A DNA stretch of 64,000 nucleotides from Adiantum capillus-veneris. Its lineage: Eukaryota; Streptophyta; Polypodiopsida; Polypodiales; Pteridaceae. The DNA lies in assembly GCA_014529385.2 (NCBI GenBank), contig CM043959.1, positions 16,307,309 through 16,371,308 of the forward strand, read 5' to 3'. A program made the translations under genes and the position numbers. Positions 22,349 to 33,560 of this stretch are shown here, piece by piece. The first letter of the stretch is position 1. Every line of letters starts with the position of its first letter. The notes beneath the pieces are model-generated. The model did no database searches and had not been told where the DNA came from. It worked only from the letters and a program-made list of their open reading frames with translations.

Positions 22349-22786
22349 CCCTCTTTGCACCCCACAATGAACGTATGTAGGAAGACCCCCAAGTCGATGA
22401 AGAAGCTACCGTGGACACCCCACTAGAGGTACCTTCCACTAGATACACCTTGGTTATGTAGGCACCAACCTTTTTACGTGAGAAGAATGCTACCTAACCT
22501 ACTGCTGCAGTTGGGTAGAGCTACAAGCAGCCTATCAAAATGCAATGTTTAAAGGCAAGAACCAGTCGGCAAGCACACCCGCCTCTTAGCGTTTGCATTC
22601 TAGAACACTACCGATTAGATGCAAGACAAGCCTTTGGCATCCACCTAGTGTTTTAAAAAGTTGACCCTTGGGAGTCCTTCGTAATGCCGACCAAATAAAC
22701 ATTGCCTCTTCAATTGCTCCTCGCTGTTTTTTCTTCTTCTTTTCCTCTTCTCTACGCATTGAACTCCTTCCAAGATCAATGACCAT

Positions 22787-22798
22787 GCTCCGATACCA
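22787..22798 (-). promoter_or_regulatory. TRIM primer-binding site
   Basis: The minus strand reads TGGTATCGGAGC directly after the LTR end, one mismatch from the standard initiator tRNA-Met complement. Confidence 0.85.
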
Positions 22799-22847
22799 TG
22801 TCAAAGTTGACGATATGGAAGCATAGATCCAAGAGAGAATGCATGAG

Positions 22848-22944
<97 letters not shown>

Positions 22945-23060
22945 ATTGAACCAACCAACTCGGCAATGAATTAATGATTTATACAGTGGGGGCTAGGTGC
23001 TACTTATATATCATCATGGGGACCTTAAGTACCCCCCCAAAGAATTTCCCTACCCAAAAT
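22799..23060 (-). repeat. TRIM 5' LTR, first part (continues at 28974-29062)
   Basis: This LTR starts TGTCAAAGTTGACG and carries a ~93-bp GA run (22851-22943). It is broken at AAAAT, the target site of the gypsy element, and resumes at 28974. The rejoined length is about 351 bp. Confidence 0.92.
22851..22943 (+). repeat. (GA)46 microsatellite inside a TRIM LTR
   Basis: The perfect GA run lies at the same internal LTR position as shorter GA runs in the copies at 22128 and 60624, so the microsatellite is part of the element. Confidence 0.97.
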
Positions 23061-23236
23061 TGTCAGGACAAGGGTCCTGTAACCTAAGGACTAGGATGGT
23101 CATGGACTACGGCCAAGGGCCGGGCCGGGCTAGACAGTGTGGATAGGGGATCCGTCTAGGGCAAGGGGCTAGGAGCCCGCCTATATAATGGGAGGTTTAG
23201 AGGAGGATCTCTAGTCTAGTTTCCCTAGTTCTTACA
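23061..23236 (+). repeat. 5' LTR of the gypsy element
   Basis: It runs TGTCAGGACAAGG to TTCTTACA, with a TATA-like CCTATATAATG at about 23181. At 176 bp it is unusually short for an element with a full pol region. Confidence 0.95.
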
Positions 23237-23237
23237 C

Positions 23238-23249
23238 TGGTATCAGAGC
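23238..23249 (+). promoter_or_regulatory. Primer-binding site (tRNA-Met)
   Basis: TGGTATCAGAGC lies 1 bp after the 5' LTR. Confidence 0.92.
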
Positions 23250-24081
23250 TTAGGTGGCCTAGGAGGTCTCTCTTCCACTCTCTCTCTAGGCGTTTTCACT
23301 TTTGGCTCCTAAAAAGAGGGCTTTAAGGTGTGAACCGTGGTCTTTTTAGGGGGGATTTTTCCAAAAATAGCAGTTGGGTTTGCCTTAATCGGGTACCATT
23401 TCCTTTTTTGGACGCGACTGTGTAGTGCATGAAATCGCGCGAGCTTTGGCTTGACAGGAGCGCCATGGCTTCAATGGGGAGCTTCCAGGAGCACTTTGCC
23501 TAACTGTGGCTGTGCAAGCCGCATACTCTCTCTTCTACTCACGTCGTCTGCTCACGCTGCCTGCGACAGTTTTCTTTTCACATGGCATGGCCAATTACAT
23601 CAATTTTTTTGAGCCTTTGCCCTTCTTGGTGGCCTTTCCCACAAGCAAGGCGAGTCACAAGCAAGAACCTCCGTACTCGGTGCAAGCATCAAGCCATGTC
23701 GGCTTTCCCTCAAGCTTGACGGCTCACGATTCCGCTCAGTCCTTGCAGAAATTCCAGATTTCTACATATTTTTACAATTGTGACAGTTTCAATTGGAGTT
23801 CATGCAACATAATCGTTCGCCGATTTTAGGGAAGTTTTCAACAATCAAGCTTCTTCACAATGGTGACGATTCAACCATCTCCACTACAAGATTTCAGTCG
23901 TCTTGTGAGCCACGGGCGATTTTTCGAAGTTCGTTTTCTGTGCCGCTTGTGCAAGTTCTTTCTTTTTTGACGGTCAGGTGCTACCACGCACAAGTGGAGT
24001 TAGCAAAGCTTCTATACTTGGCGAGTGCTCTCAACATCATGTATTTTTTTCTTAGTACTTCTTTCACCGCACTGTGTAGCC

Positions 24082-25950
24082 ATGGATTCGGATATCAATA
24101 TGACATTTGATTTTGAGCAAAGTACTCCTGATCTTACCAATGACGGCTCACGGCCGGATCCTCTCAAGGAGAGTACCCGCGACGCTACGGCAGGAGAAGA
24201 TACTTACTAATTGCTCAATATTCAAGAATTTCGTGCACTTCAGACACGCATGAGAGTCATGGATGAAAATTTTAAAGCTTTAAATGAAAATGTTACTAAA
24301 CTTTCCACATTAGTCATTCAATTAATGCATAAGTAGTCTAAGAGTCCTGCTTGACACCCACATGCATGAGCACGTTGTAACACAAGGGCAAGGCCCAATC
24401 AATGAAACGTTGCATACTCTCACTGCCAAAGAGGTGGATGACTTATTAAAGAACTTTAAACCACCAGTTTTCAAGGGTAAAGACCAAGACCGCAATAAGG
24501 ATGCAGTGAACATCTTTCTCAGTAAATGGGATGGAATTCACGCCTTATGGCGTACTCCGGATGCAGTCAGAGCTCTGCAAACAAGCTTAACTCTGGAAGG
24601 CAAGGCCTACAAATGGTGGATGTCTCTCAAGGATAAGAACATCATACCACAGAGTTGGGCAGCCTTTGAAGCAATGTTTAGCAAGGAATTTTTGCCTACA
24701 AACGAGGCCGATCGGAATTGGACGGCTTGGAACACATGTTCCATGCGATAATACCCATCACTCCTTGAATATATCTCTCACTATCGGGACGTTATCCTCA
24801 AGTTGGAAGGCTTGGATACCTTTCAACAAGTACGAGGGTTCATACGAGGTCTGAGCTTAAGAAGTATGTCAAGACCCAAGACCTTAAAACACTTGAGGAA
24901 GCCATAGTGAAAGCACATATTCATGATGACCCTGATGATAAGAAAACACATAATAGTAACGTGCCTGCTAGTATACATGGTAATACACGCACTCAGTACG
25001 GACACAATAAAAGAAATTTTCTAGTTGCTAATTCAGATGCATCTAAAAAACCCAAGGGGTCTAGGGGTCCTCTCTCTCCTGAGGATTTTGCTAAAGCCAA
25101 GAAAGAGAAGTTATGCTTTCAATGTTTAGGAAGAGGCCATGGCAAAAAGGATTGTCTCAAAGGGAAATCTGCTGCTCAAGGGAAAGAGAAAGTAGTACAC
25201 ATGGTGCAACTACTGCCTCTTGAGTCTTCCTCAAAATTCTCCACAGTGAAAGTAACACACACTAAGGTGGTGCATGAATGCTATCTCATAGCTTCCATGT
25301 GGCAACAAACCTTTGGACCACATGAGTTAGTACGTATGCACGGATATCTGCAAGGGCACAAGGTACGCATCTTGGTAGATGACGATGCTACTCTCAATTT
25401 CATCAAACTGCCTCAAACTTCGAGCACCCACCACTACAAGGTAGCAATGATGAATGGACATGATATTGAAATATGGGATACTCAATGCCAAGCTGTTCCA
25501 TTGGAAGTACAAGGGTACTCTACTTGTTTGGATTTTCAGGTTATGAACATGGAAAGGGCTGATGTGGTTCTTGGTAGGGAGTGGTTGCATAGCTTAGGAT
25601 CATCACTGAAGCGTATCTATGAGCACAACAACTTGATGTTTGATTCCCATGGCGCACACGTGTTGTTGTTAGGAGAAAAGGATATACCTTCATCACGACT
25701 GATTTGTACTGCTGAGCTTATGCAACTCGTTTCTGATAATGAAATAGAACAGGTTTTCTTGTGTTACTCACTGTCTCGTTTTCTTTCTAGCATTGAGTAT
25801 GTTGAACATTCCTCAACGCAGCATGCTTCTGTCTCCTCTATTCCACCAATTGCCAATTCTACACAAGCAAACGTTGCTAATCAATTACAAAAATTATTAA
25901 AGGAATTTCAAGATGTCTTTCCTAATGATTTTCCATCAGGATTACCGTAG
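24082..25950 (+). pseudogene. gag: gag-protease of the gypsy element, broken
   Basis: The gag frame opens at ATG 24082 (MDSDINMTFDFEQ) and stops at TAA 24208. It continues through a capsid-like segment at 24362-24751 (DAVNIFLSKWDGIHALWRTP, LTLEGKAYKWWMSL) in another frame. After a further shift near 24750, a frame from 24907 to 25948 holds a CCHC zinc knuckle (CFQCLGRGHGKKDC, ~25114) and the protease region. The protease active site reads LVDDDATLNFI (~25372) instead of the usual D-S/T-G-A, so it is probably inactive. The element's large untranslated leader is 23250-24081. Confidence 0.88.
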
Positions 25951-25989
25951 ACACGTTCAGTACAACACGGCATTGACGTGGCTGCAGGC

Positions 25990-27235
25990 TGTAAACCTGT
26001 TAGTAAACCACCTTACCGTATGAGTTACTCAAAGCTGCTGAGGTGGAACATCAACTTGCTAACTACCTTAGTAGAGGGTTTATACGACCCAGTTCTTCAC
26101 CATGGGCTTCACCTATCCTTTTAGTGAAGAAAAAGGACGGTAGTATGCGCATGTGCGTAGACTATCGGGGCTTAAATGCGGTTATAGTTAAGAACAAATA
26201 CCCATTGCCAAGAGTAGATGAGTTATTTGATAAGCTAACTCATGCTCGCATTTTCACGAAAATTGACTTGCGGTCAGGATATCACCAAGTCCATATTCGG
26301 CTTGCCGATCTACCTAAGATTGCATTCTGAACACGGTTTGGACACTACGAGTTTTTGGTGATGCCCTTTGGGTTAACCAATGCGCCCACAACATTCATGC
26401 CACTTAAGGATAGTGTCTTGAAGCCATATTTGGGCAAATTTGTCATTGTTTTCCTCGATGACATTCTAGTTTATTCTGAAGAAGAACACTTAAAACATCT
26501 CAGGCAGGTATTTGAGTTGTTACGCACAAACAAGTTATATGCCAAGGAATCTAAATGTGCTTTTCTCAAGGATGAAATTCATTATTTAGGGCATGTTATT
26601 TCAGCTAAAGGCCTATACATGGATCAATCCAAAGTGGATACCATCAGGAAATGCCCACCTCTTAAAAACATGGAAGAATTACATATATTTTTAGGATTTG
26701 CAGGTTTTTACGGAAGGTTCGTTAAAAACTATGCTCACATTGTTGTTCCTATGACGGATCAACTAAAAGGCAAAGGTAAAGCTTTTCAGTGGGGATCCGT
26801 TTAACAGCACAGTTTCGATACACTCAAGGATGCATTAGCTACAACTCCTATACTGGCTATTGTAGATCCTTTGAAACCATTTGTTTTGGAAACGAATGCC
26901 AGTGATCGTGCTATTGGAGCAGTCTTGTTACAAGATGGATGGCCGATTGCATTTGAAAGTAAGAAGCTTGATGCAGCTCAACAGAACTATTCTGCTTACG
27001 AACGCGATCTCTATGCAATAGTGTCTGCCTTAAAGATATGGCGGCATTATCTGTATGGTGCTCAGTTCGAGATCGTGTTTGACCATGAAAGCATCAAATG
27101 GTTTACACAACAAACAGATTTAAAGGGTCGAAAAGCCAGGTGGCCCAAGATCCTTCAGGAATATGCGCCAAATTAAGGTATCGCAAAGGCCGATACAATG
27201 TAGTGGCAGACGCTCTAAGTCGAATGCCATAGCTC
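25990..27235 (+). pseudogene. pol: Reverse transcriptase-RNase H of the gypsy element
   Basis: The reverse transcriptase shows [54 protein letters not shown] and an intact FLDDILVYS catalytic box near 26452. RNase H follows, with FESKKL and YSAYERDLYAIV. Its first catalytic motif is TNAS where TDAS is expected (~26893), so RNase H activity is likely lost. An in-frame TGA (~26328) replaces the Arg of the AFRTRFG motif, a TAA lies at ~26802 and a frame change at ~27170. Reading phase is otherwise constant from 26043 to about 27170. Confidence 0.93.
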
Positions 27236-27389
27236 AATTCGCTCTTGTTCACGGAACTTCGTAGTGAATTTTTAAATTCTCTCAAGGGCAAATATGAGCA
27301 AGACGAAACATATTCCAAAGTGTCGAGCCATGTTCAAAAGAGGGATCCTTCTCACTCCAATTCAGGTAGTGTATAGTTAACCTCCACAC

Positions 27390-28865
27390 CTAGTTCTCCT
27401 TTATCAAGTGATGAACTACAGCGATGGAAGCATTTTACCATCGACAATGGGTACCTACTCCACAAGGGGAGAGTTTGTATACCGACGGACACAGACATTA
27501 GGCGCCAAATTCTTTATGAATGTCATGATAGTCCAAGTGCAGGGCACCTGGGGATTAGAAAAACTTATTCTCTCGTACGATGACAATTTTATTGGCCAGG
27601 TCTACATGGCTTTGTTCAAGCTTATGTCTTGCATTGCCAAAAATGTTAAGTTAATAAGGCAGAGCGCCTGAAAGCAGGAGGACACTTACATCCTTTGGAG
27701 ATTCCCAATGGAAAATGGGAAAGTATCTCTATGGATTTTATTGTAGGTTTACCAACCACTATACATGTCATGACTCAATATGGGTGGTCGTAGACAGGTT
27801 GACTAAACTATGTAAGTTTATTCTGACTAAATCAACGGTTAAGACACCGAAAGTAGCCAAGTTATTTGTGGACAATCTATACAAATTGTATGTTTGCCAA
27901 GTAACATTGTTAGTGACCGTGATCCCAAGTTTAACAGCCACTTTTGGAGAGCTGTATTTAAACGATTGGGTACACAACTAAACCTCAGTACAACTGATAA
28001 TCTAGAAACGGATGGTCAAATGGAACGGGTTAACCAGGTGCTAGAGGATATGCTAAGAGCATATGTTAGCAAAAAACAGCCAGACTGGGAAGAATACTTA
28101 CCTATTCTCGAGTTTGCCTACAACAGTTCTAAGCATGTCTCAACAGGTATTAGTCCTTTCATGCTCATGTACGGGTTTCAACCTAGGTCACCAGTTACGG
28201 TGGGGTTAGCAACCAAAAAACTCCAACAGGTTAAGGATTTTCTCCAAGACCACATAAATATGCTGAAACTTGCTCGTCATAATGTCCGACAAGCATAGGA
28301 TCGGTATAAGAAATACGCTGATGAGAAACATCGGCAAGTTACCTTCGAAGAAGGGGAGGAAGTATTTTTACGTGTGCCAGAACATTCAGAAAGTCTGAAA
28401 ACTCGATCAACACCTAAATTATCTCCCTGATATTGTGGGCCTTTCAAAATACTCAAGCGAGTCGATGATCGTGCCTACAAACTATTACTACCTTCACATT
28501 CTCGCATTCATCCGGTGTTTCATGTAAGACGTCTACGAAAGCGGTTACATGGGGACGACAATGTCATTGACCAACAGGTTTTGGTTGATTACATTGAACC
28601 TCTTACCTTACCGCATGAACTTGAACGTGTTCTGGATTATCATGAGTTGTGTACACGACATCACGTACGACAACAAGCCTTAATCAAGTGGAAAGACCGA
28701 CCTGAAGAAGGTGCCACTTGGGCAAACATTAGTGTTTTTAAGAGAAGTTTCCCACTTTTGTTTTCGAGGACGAAAACTCTTCTTGAGAGGGGAGTAATGT
28801 CAGGACAAGGGTCCTGTAACCTAAGGACTAGGATGGTCATGGACTACGGCCAAGGGCCGGGCTAG
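27390..28865 (+). pseudogene. pol: Integrase with C-terminal chromodomain-like segment
   Basis: Pieces of the DDE core are visible: WESISMDFIVGL (~27715), IVSDRDPKFNSHFWRAVF (~27907) and ETDGQMERVNQVLEDMLRAY (~28005). The GPFKILKRVDDRAYKL module, HPVFHVRRLRK and a chromodomain-like stretch (VLDYHELCTRHH, ALIKWKDRPEEGATW) at about 28630-28750 follow. Chromodomains are thought to steer chromovirus integration to marked chromatin. The N-terminal zinc region is degraded. Stops include TAG at ~28298 and TGA at ~28428. The last frame runs through the polypurine tract into the 3' LTR. Confidence 0.9.
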
Positions 28866-28968
28866 ACAGTCTGGTCAGGGGATCCGTCTAGGGCAAGGGG
28901 CTAGGAGCCCGCCTATATAGTGGGAGGTTGGGAGGAGGATCTCTAGTCTAGTCTCCCTAGTTCTTACA
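28798..28968 (+). repeat. 3' LTR of the gypsy element
   Basis: This 171-bp LTR is about 96% like the 5' LTR and lacks five bases of a duplicated CGGGC. It is followed by the AAAAT duplication and the resumed TRIM LTR. Confidence 0.95.
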
Positions 28969-28973
28969 AAAAT

Positions 28974-29062
28974 CTTGTCAAATAAGTAAAATATATACCT
29001 AAAAGCGGAATAAATATTGGGATCGCATTGGTCTATTTGCGTGAGATGCTATAACTTTAACA
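28974..29062 (-). repeat. TRIM 5' LTR, remainder
   Basis: This continues the interrupted LTR (CTTGTCAAATAAGTAAAAT ...) and ends CTTTAACA, followed by the TTTAG duplication. Confidence 0.92.
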
Positions 29063-29139
29063 TTTAGTTCCTTTTATTCCCAATGGTTATTTTATCTCAA
29101 AAGTTTGACCAGAAAGTGAATTTATTTTTTATGTAGCTA

Positions 29140-29548
29140 TTGGGAATTGTCGGCTTTGTCCTATGTTGGTGTGTATCTCCTCTATCCTACTAGGATGCCT
29201 CGGTGTCATAGAACCACGAGGTGGCATTTGGAAAAGGCACCTAATGGGTGTAGTTACCCATGGGGGTCATTACTAGAGGGTGTGGACTCACCTAGAGATA
29301 GTTAAGGGGTCACCCACGAGTTTGCAAGTTGGTTGCAATGTTTTGGGGCCTTTATGTGATGTCATCATGATGTTAGATGGGATGCATGCACTAGCTCTAT
29401 ATAACGAGCCTCTTTGTATGCACTTTTAGTTCAATCAATCAATCAAGTTTGTGTTTAGACTCTACTCTATGTCATTTGTGTACCCAAGAGTTATTTACCA
29501 TGTTAGTGCCATGAATGGCTCTCTAACCTACCCTCCCTAAACCTATCA
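29140..29548 (+). repeat. Isolated LTR-like sequence with primer-binding site
   Basis: A stretch with a TATA box (CTCTATATAACGAGCC, ~29395) ends CCTATCA. It is followed at 29551 by TGGTATCAGAGTC, a tRNA-Met-type primer-binding site. The start is uncertain (TGGGAATT at 29141 or TGTCGG at 29148). No partner LTR or coding region was found, so this is the 5' end of a decayed element of unknown superfamily. Confidence 0.65.
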
Positions 29549-29561
29549 TATGGTATCAGAG

Positions 29562-32500
29562 TCATTAGGGTGACTAGTATCTCCTAATCATCACTGATGT
29601 CCATAGGTTTTTCCCCTAGCTAATTGTATCTCTCATTAATTGAGCTCTAATCTAGCTATGTGTGGTTACACTCTTGGCAAACCCAAGAGGCCACTACCCT
29701 CCATGGCTAGGTAGGCTTGATTAGGAAAAATAAGTTTTTATTTGCATGGTTAGGAGCATTTTTTTGGCTAGTTTTTACATAACTCTTCATACCCTCAAAG
29801 CCCCTACTTGTGGGCTTTTTATACTCGAGAGACCTACAAAAAGAGCTTCCATTGGCACCCCTAAGCTCTACAATTTGTGGAGATTATCACCCCCTAAGCA
29901 CTTTCCCAGATTGTGTGTGTGAGAGAGCTTTGGATCTGTGGTGTATGAACTACAGCACTATCTTTAGCCTCTTTCTACAAGGAAATCATGAGGGTGACTT
30001 GGATATTCCACTGGCTATTTCAAGAGGGAATGCAAAGGTTATGGCTTCAACAGTGCTATTTTTGGCCTTGAGAATCATGGATGGACGCCAAAATATTGTA
30101 TCAAGTCTAGCTCAGAGGTTTGGTGAGTTCGCAACCATTTTGGCTACACTCTCCAATCACACATGCAAAATGAGTTCAAAACAAGGTGAAATTTGCAGTA
30201 TGCAAAGTGCTTATGATTGAAATGAATGATGATGATACATGCAAATGCAAGTGCAATATAGATGACCCAAATTGTGTTTCCAACCATGGCCCAAATCTCA
30301 AGTTGTGCCTTGGTAGATTATGACCAATAAGCACATGCTTGTTCCTTGCTATATCCCCTTTGGTGTGGAAAATTCCAAAATTAACTCATAAATGCTAACT
30401 AAACTTTTTTTTGTTATGGTTTTGAGTGTTATAACGAAGCCTTAGTTAGTTTTAGCTTGTGTTAGGCATAGATTCCATTTTTGGGTGCATAACCAAGCAT
30501 CATTTCCACACACATATTAGTAGCATGCTTTTAACCAAAATCAAGGAAAGATTAACGCGAGATGATGCAAAATTGAGGTCCGGATTTCATAAGGCCCTCC
30601 CTCAAAAGGCCTTTCATTACTCATTCTCTCAGAGGTCTTTACAACAAAAAGAACCTTGAGTATACATAGGACCGTGGAGGCTAAGATCTCCAGAACCCAA
30701 GCACCTCAGTGGATTCCTTGATTATCATATGTCGTTCTCCTCTCCTTTAAACCATTAATGTATAATCAATACAATTATATTGCAGAGAAAAGGAGTGGAA
30801 TCCATGGGGCTTTGGTTATGAGCTTGAAAAGAAGAAGCTCCATAGCATAGTCACATATGGAATGCTAGTAAAGGTTCGTGAAATTCATGATGGTCTCTAC
30901 TAATCCTATCTATGGCCTTTGTAATCTTATGAACTTGTAGAGCTCAAAAGAGATTATTTTTTTTCGTGGGAATTCCGACCATGTAAGAGCGAGTTAAGAT
31001 CAATTTAGTGAAGATCACTTTTTCCCCTTTTAAAAAATAGTGACTTTAAATTTATAGGAGGTTGGAAGATTTTAAAAATAATTGTGTATGAAAGTGGATA
31101 TTTAACATCTTGTGAAATTTTTAAAGAGATAAATGAATGTTCTAAGGACCTTGTGCCCATCCATATGTCCTTCTACCCACTTTGCCTCCGGTTCCACCCG
31201 TTGTAAGCTGTATTTTTCCATTTTGGATTGATTAATAACTCATTTAAGCCTCGTAATATTTTTATGAGATCTCAGGAAAATTTTCCATATAGTTATAAAG
31301 TGGCATGCATATTTCAACACTTCCTTAGCCATGAGTGCACTTCCTTGCATGCCTCATTGTCCTGTGACATGTTCTTTCTTGTGCTTTCTCTCTATATAGT
31401 CACTTTTTAGAGAGAGAAAGGCCACGATGAAGCATAAAATACATCAAAATTAAATTTGGATGACATATAAGAACTTTTTTGGATCAATTTTTTGTTGTGT
31501 GATTTAGAGAAACCCCAAATGTTTCCCACTTACTCCTAATCCTAAGGCACCAAAGAAAATAAATTTAGTTGAAAGACTAAAAGATAAGAGATAAAACAAA
31601 GCTCTTATGCTTTTTTGTATTTTTATTTCTTGTGTTCATGTTGTGATGATTTTGTGTACAACTTATACAAAAAACATTCACAATATAGGCACAAGCTATC
31701 TAATGGCCCACAACAAGTTTCCCTATTCCCTAGCTACCAAGAGTGTTTGAAATCCCATTTCCATCACTCTAGCTAACTTTCTAGTTTCCCTACTAGAATG
31801 TAGCCAAGAGTGCATAGGATTCTTCACTCTTAAGTAATCATAACCTTAAAATCAAATGAATATGACTCAAACCCAAAGTCTAGAGGTTATTTTGCTAAAA
31901 AAACGAGTATGCTTTCTTACTAGTTTAAGTCTACATCCTGGGGGCGGGGGGGCACTTGCCGTTTTCCAAGCTAAAACCCAAAAGCTAATGAGCTAGGAGT
32001 CAATATATATACATAATTTACCCCATATTTTTGAAAAATTTCAAAGGTAGCAAACAATATTCCACAAAGAAATTGTATTTGAAAACTCTATCTCTTTTTG
32101 TAACATTTTAATATTGTAAGTTTCACATGATATATGTAATAGATCTAATATCACTTGGAGATTAAAAAAATAAATTAAAACCTGGATTTATATAGCAAAG
32201 CCTTTCAAAGCCATCTAATGTACAATCAAATATTATTGTCGTTTATTACACGATATAACATAATTTTTCAGGAGTTGAACCCTCTAAATGTGCTAAAGTG
32301 GCATTTTCCCTTCGATTTGGTTGCATGAGTATATTTGACTCCGAATGTCAAAGTTATTGCATCTTCAATGTTCTACCCAACCTATTTCTCTAGTAAAATT
32401 AGTTGGAAATATCTCAAACTCTTGTAAATTGTACCCAATTAAGAAATACCAAAGCTACATCATTATAATTTTCTCATGTATTGAAGTAAAATCCATACAA

Positions 32501-32706
32501 ATATACATGAGTGCTTGGACTATCCCTAGATAAGATCCCTAAATGCATATTTTGTTGGCATTATATGAACTTCTTCATGAGTCTCCACATCCATGCTATC
32601 ACAATGAACTATCCTCCATACCATCCTCTTAGCCTTCTTCAACCTAATTTCTCTAAAGAAATATAATCCTTGCAAATAAATTCAATTGAAGCATGTGTTG
32701 TATATT
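29562..32706. other. AT-rich non-coding region
   Basis: No recognisable gene is present. The first part is presumably the leader of the decayed LTR element. Frames such as 29810-30220 (136 codons) carry no identifiable motif. The base composition is AT-rich with frequent short A- and T-runs, unlike the GC-richer hAT zone. Confidence 0.5.
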
Positions 32707-33508
32707 TTAATTTCTCCAAATAAATATGGTTGTGATTTGGCTTGGGACATAGGCTCTTCGACAAAATATGATTGTGACCAAATGAAGATGCATCTCCCAT
32801 TCCGTTCTGTATGAACTAACAATTTTAGTTAGTATATAGCTTAGGATTTTGTTTGTATGTTCAGCTTGACCGTTTGCTTGAGGATGATAGGGTGCATACT
32901 TGCTATGGATTACCATGAACTCGTTTAATAAGTGTTCTATCACCTCATTGAGGAAATGTGATCCGCAATCACTCACAAGCTCAATAGGAAGTCTGTACCT
33001 AGTGAATATGTATTCGTACATGAACGCAACAATAGTTCTAGCATCGTTCTTCCTAGTGGCTTGTGCCTCGGCCCATTTGGTTAAGTATTCTGTGGCCACA
33101 ATAATATATTGCGCCTAGTTTTTGTATGCATGTGGTTGTATCGGACCCACAAAGTCTATACCCCGCTTCGGAAATGCTCGTGCTTCCATCATAGGTCGCA
33201 GTGAATTACTAGCAATTCTTGTCGGCATCTTTGCTCGTTGACATGAATCGTATCGTCAAACAATCTTTGGCATTGGCAAATAGGGTTGGCCACTAGATGT
33301 ATGTCATCAATATAGCCTTAGCTATGGTTTCACGAGAGAAGTGATCCCCTGTTAGAGTTGCGTGTGCTTGCTCTAAAATAGAAAGATATTCTTTTTCATT
33401 GGCACACAGTCTAAGCTGTTGGTCTTTCCCTCGTTGATAGAGGTGATCCTTGATCATTCCATAGTTGGCCGCTTCAGTCTCTATTGCCCTTCGTCCTTGT
33501 TTACTCAT
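32707..33508 (-). pseudogene. Ty3/gypsy integrase fragment (Tat-like)
   Basis: Read on the minus strand, an N-terminal zinc-binding region comes first (YGMIKDHLYQRG, ILEQAHATLTGDHFSRETI). RGIDFVGPIQPHAYKN (~33160), VATEYLTKWAEAQ, LPIELVSDCGSHF and PYHPQANGQAEHTN complete a DDE core. The ID-FVGPI ... ATEYLTKWAEA pattern resembles the plant Tat/Athila side of gypsy rather than the chromoviruses. Stops separate the pieces. Sequence to its right switches abruptly to a plus-oriented LTR arm at 33561. Confidence 0.87.
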
Positions 33509-33560
33509 ATCTTATGGGAATATTCTTTTAGTCAGATATTCCATCAGGTACCTACTCCAT

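Larger units (their letters stand above)
23061..28968 (+). mobile_element. Ty3/gypsy chromovirus-type element with very short LTRs
   Basis: The 5908-bp element has LTRs of 176 bp (23061-23236) and 171 bp (28798-28968). A tRNA-Met primer-binding site, polypurine tract GAGAGGGGAG (28785-28794) and perfect AAAAT duplications (23056-23060, 28969-28973) complete it. It encodes gag, protease, reverse transcriptase, RNase H, integrase and a C-terminal chromodomain-like segment, in that gypsy order. The LTRs differ by about 7 substitutions and one 5-bp indel. Stops and frameshifts occur throughout. Confidence 0.95.
22128..29062 (-). mobile_element. TRIM (miniature LTR retrotransposon) split by a gypsy insertion
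   Basis: Two copies of a short LTR start TGTCAAAGTTGAC on the plus strand and end in TTCAACA / TTTAACA. They flank a ~450-bp internal region (22349-22798). On the minus strand the right LTR is followed by TGGTATCGGAGC (primer-binding site), and the left LTR is preceded by AAAGAGGG (polypurine tract). Perfect duplications TTTAG lie at 22123-22127 and 29063-29067. The right LTR is interrupted at 23060/28969 by a complete gypsy element. No transposition protein is encoded. Confidence 0.92.

Noticed and set aside
29810-30220. 136-codon plus frame as a host gene
   Set aside because: No known motif and no convincing start context; it lies downstream of an LTR-like sequence in AT-rich DNA.
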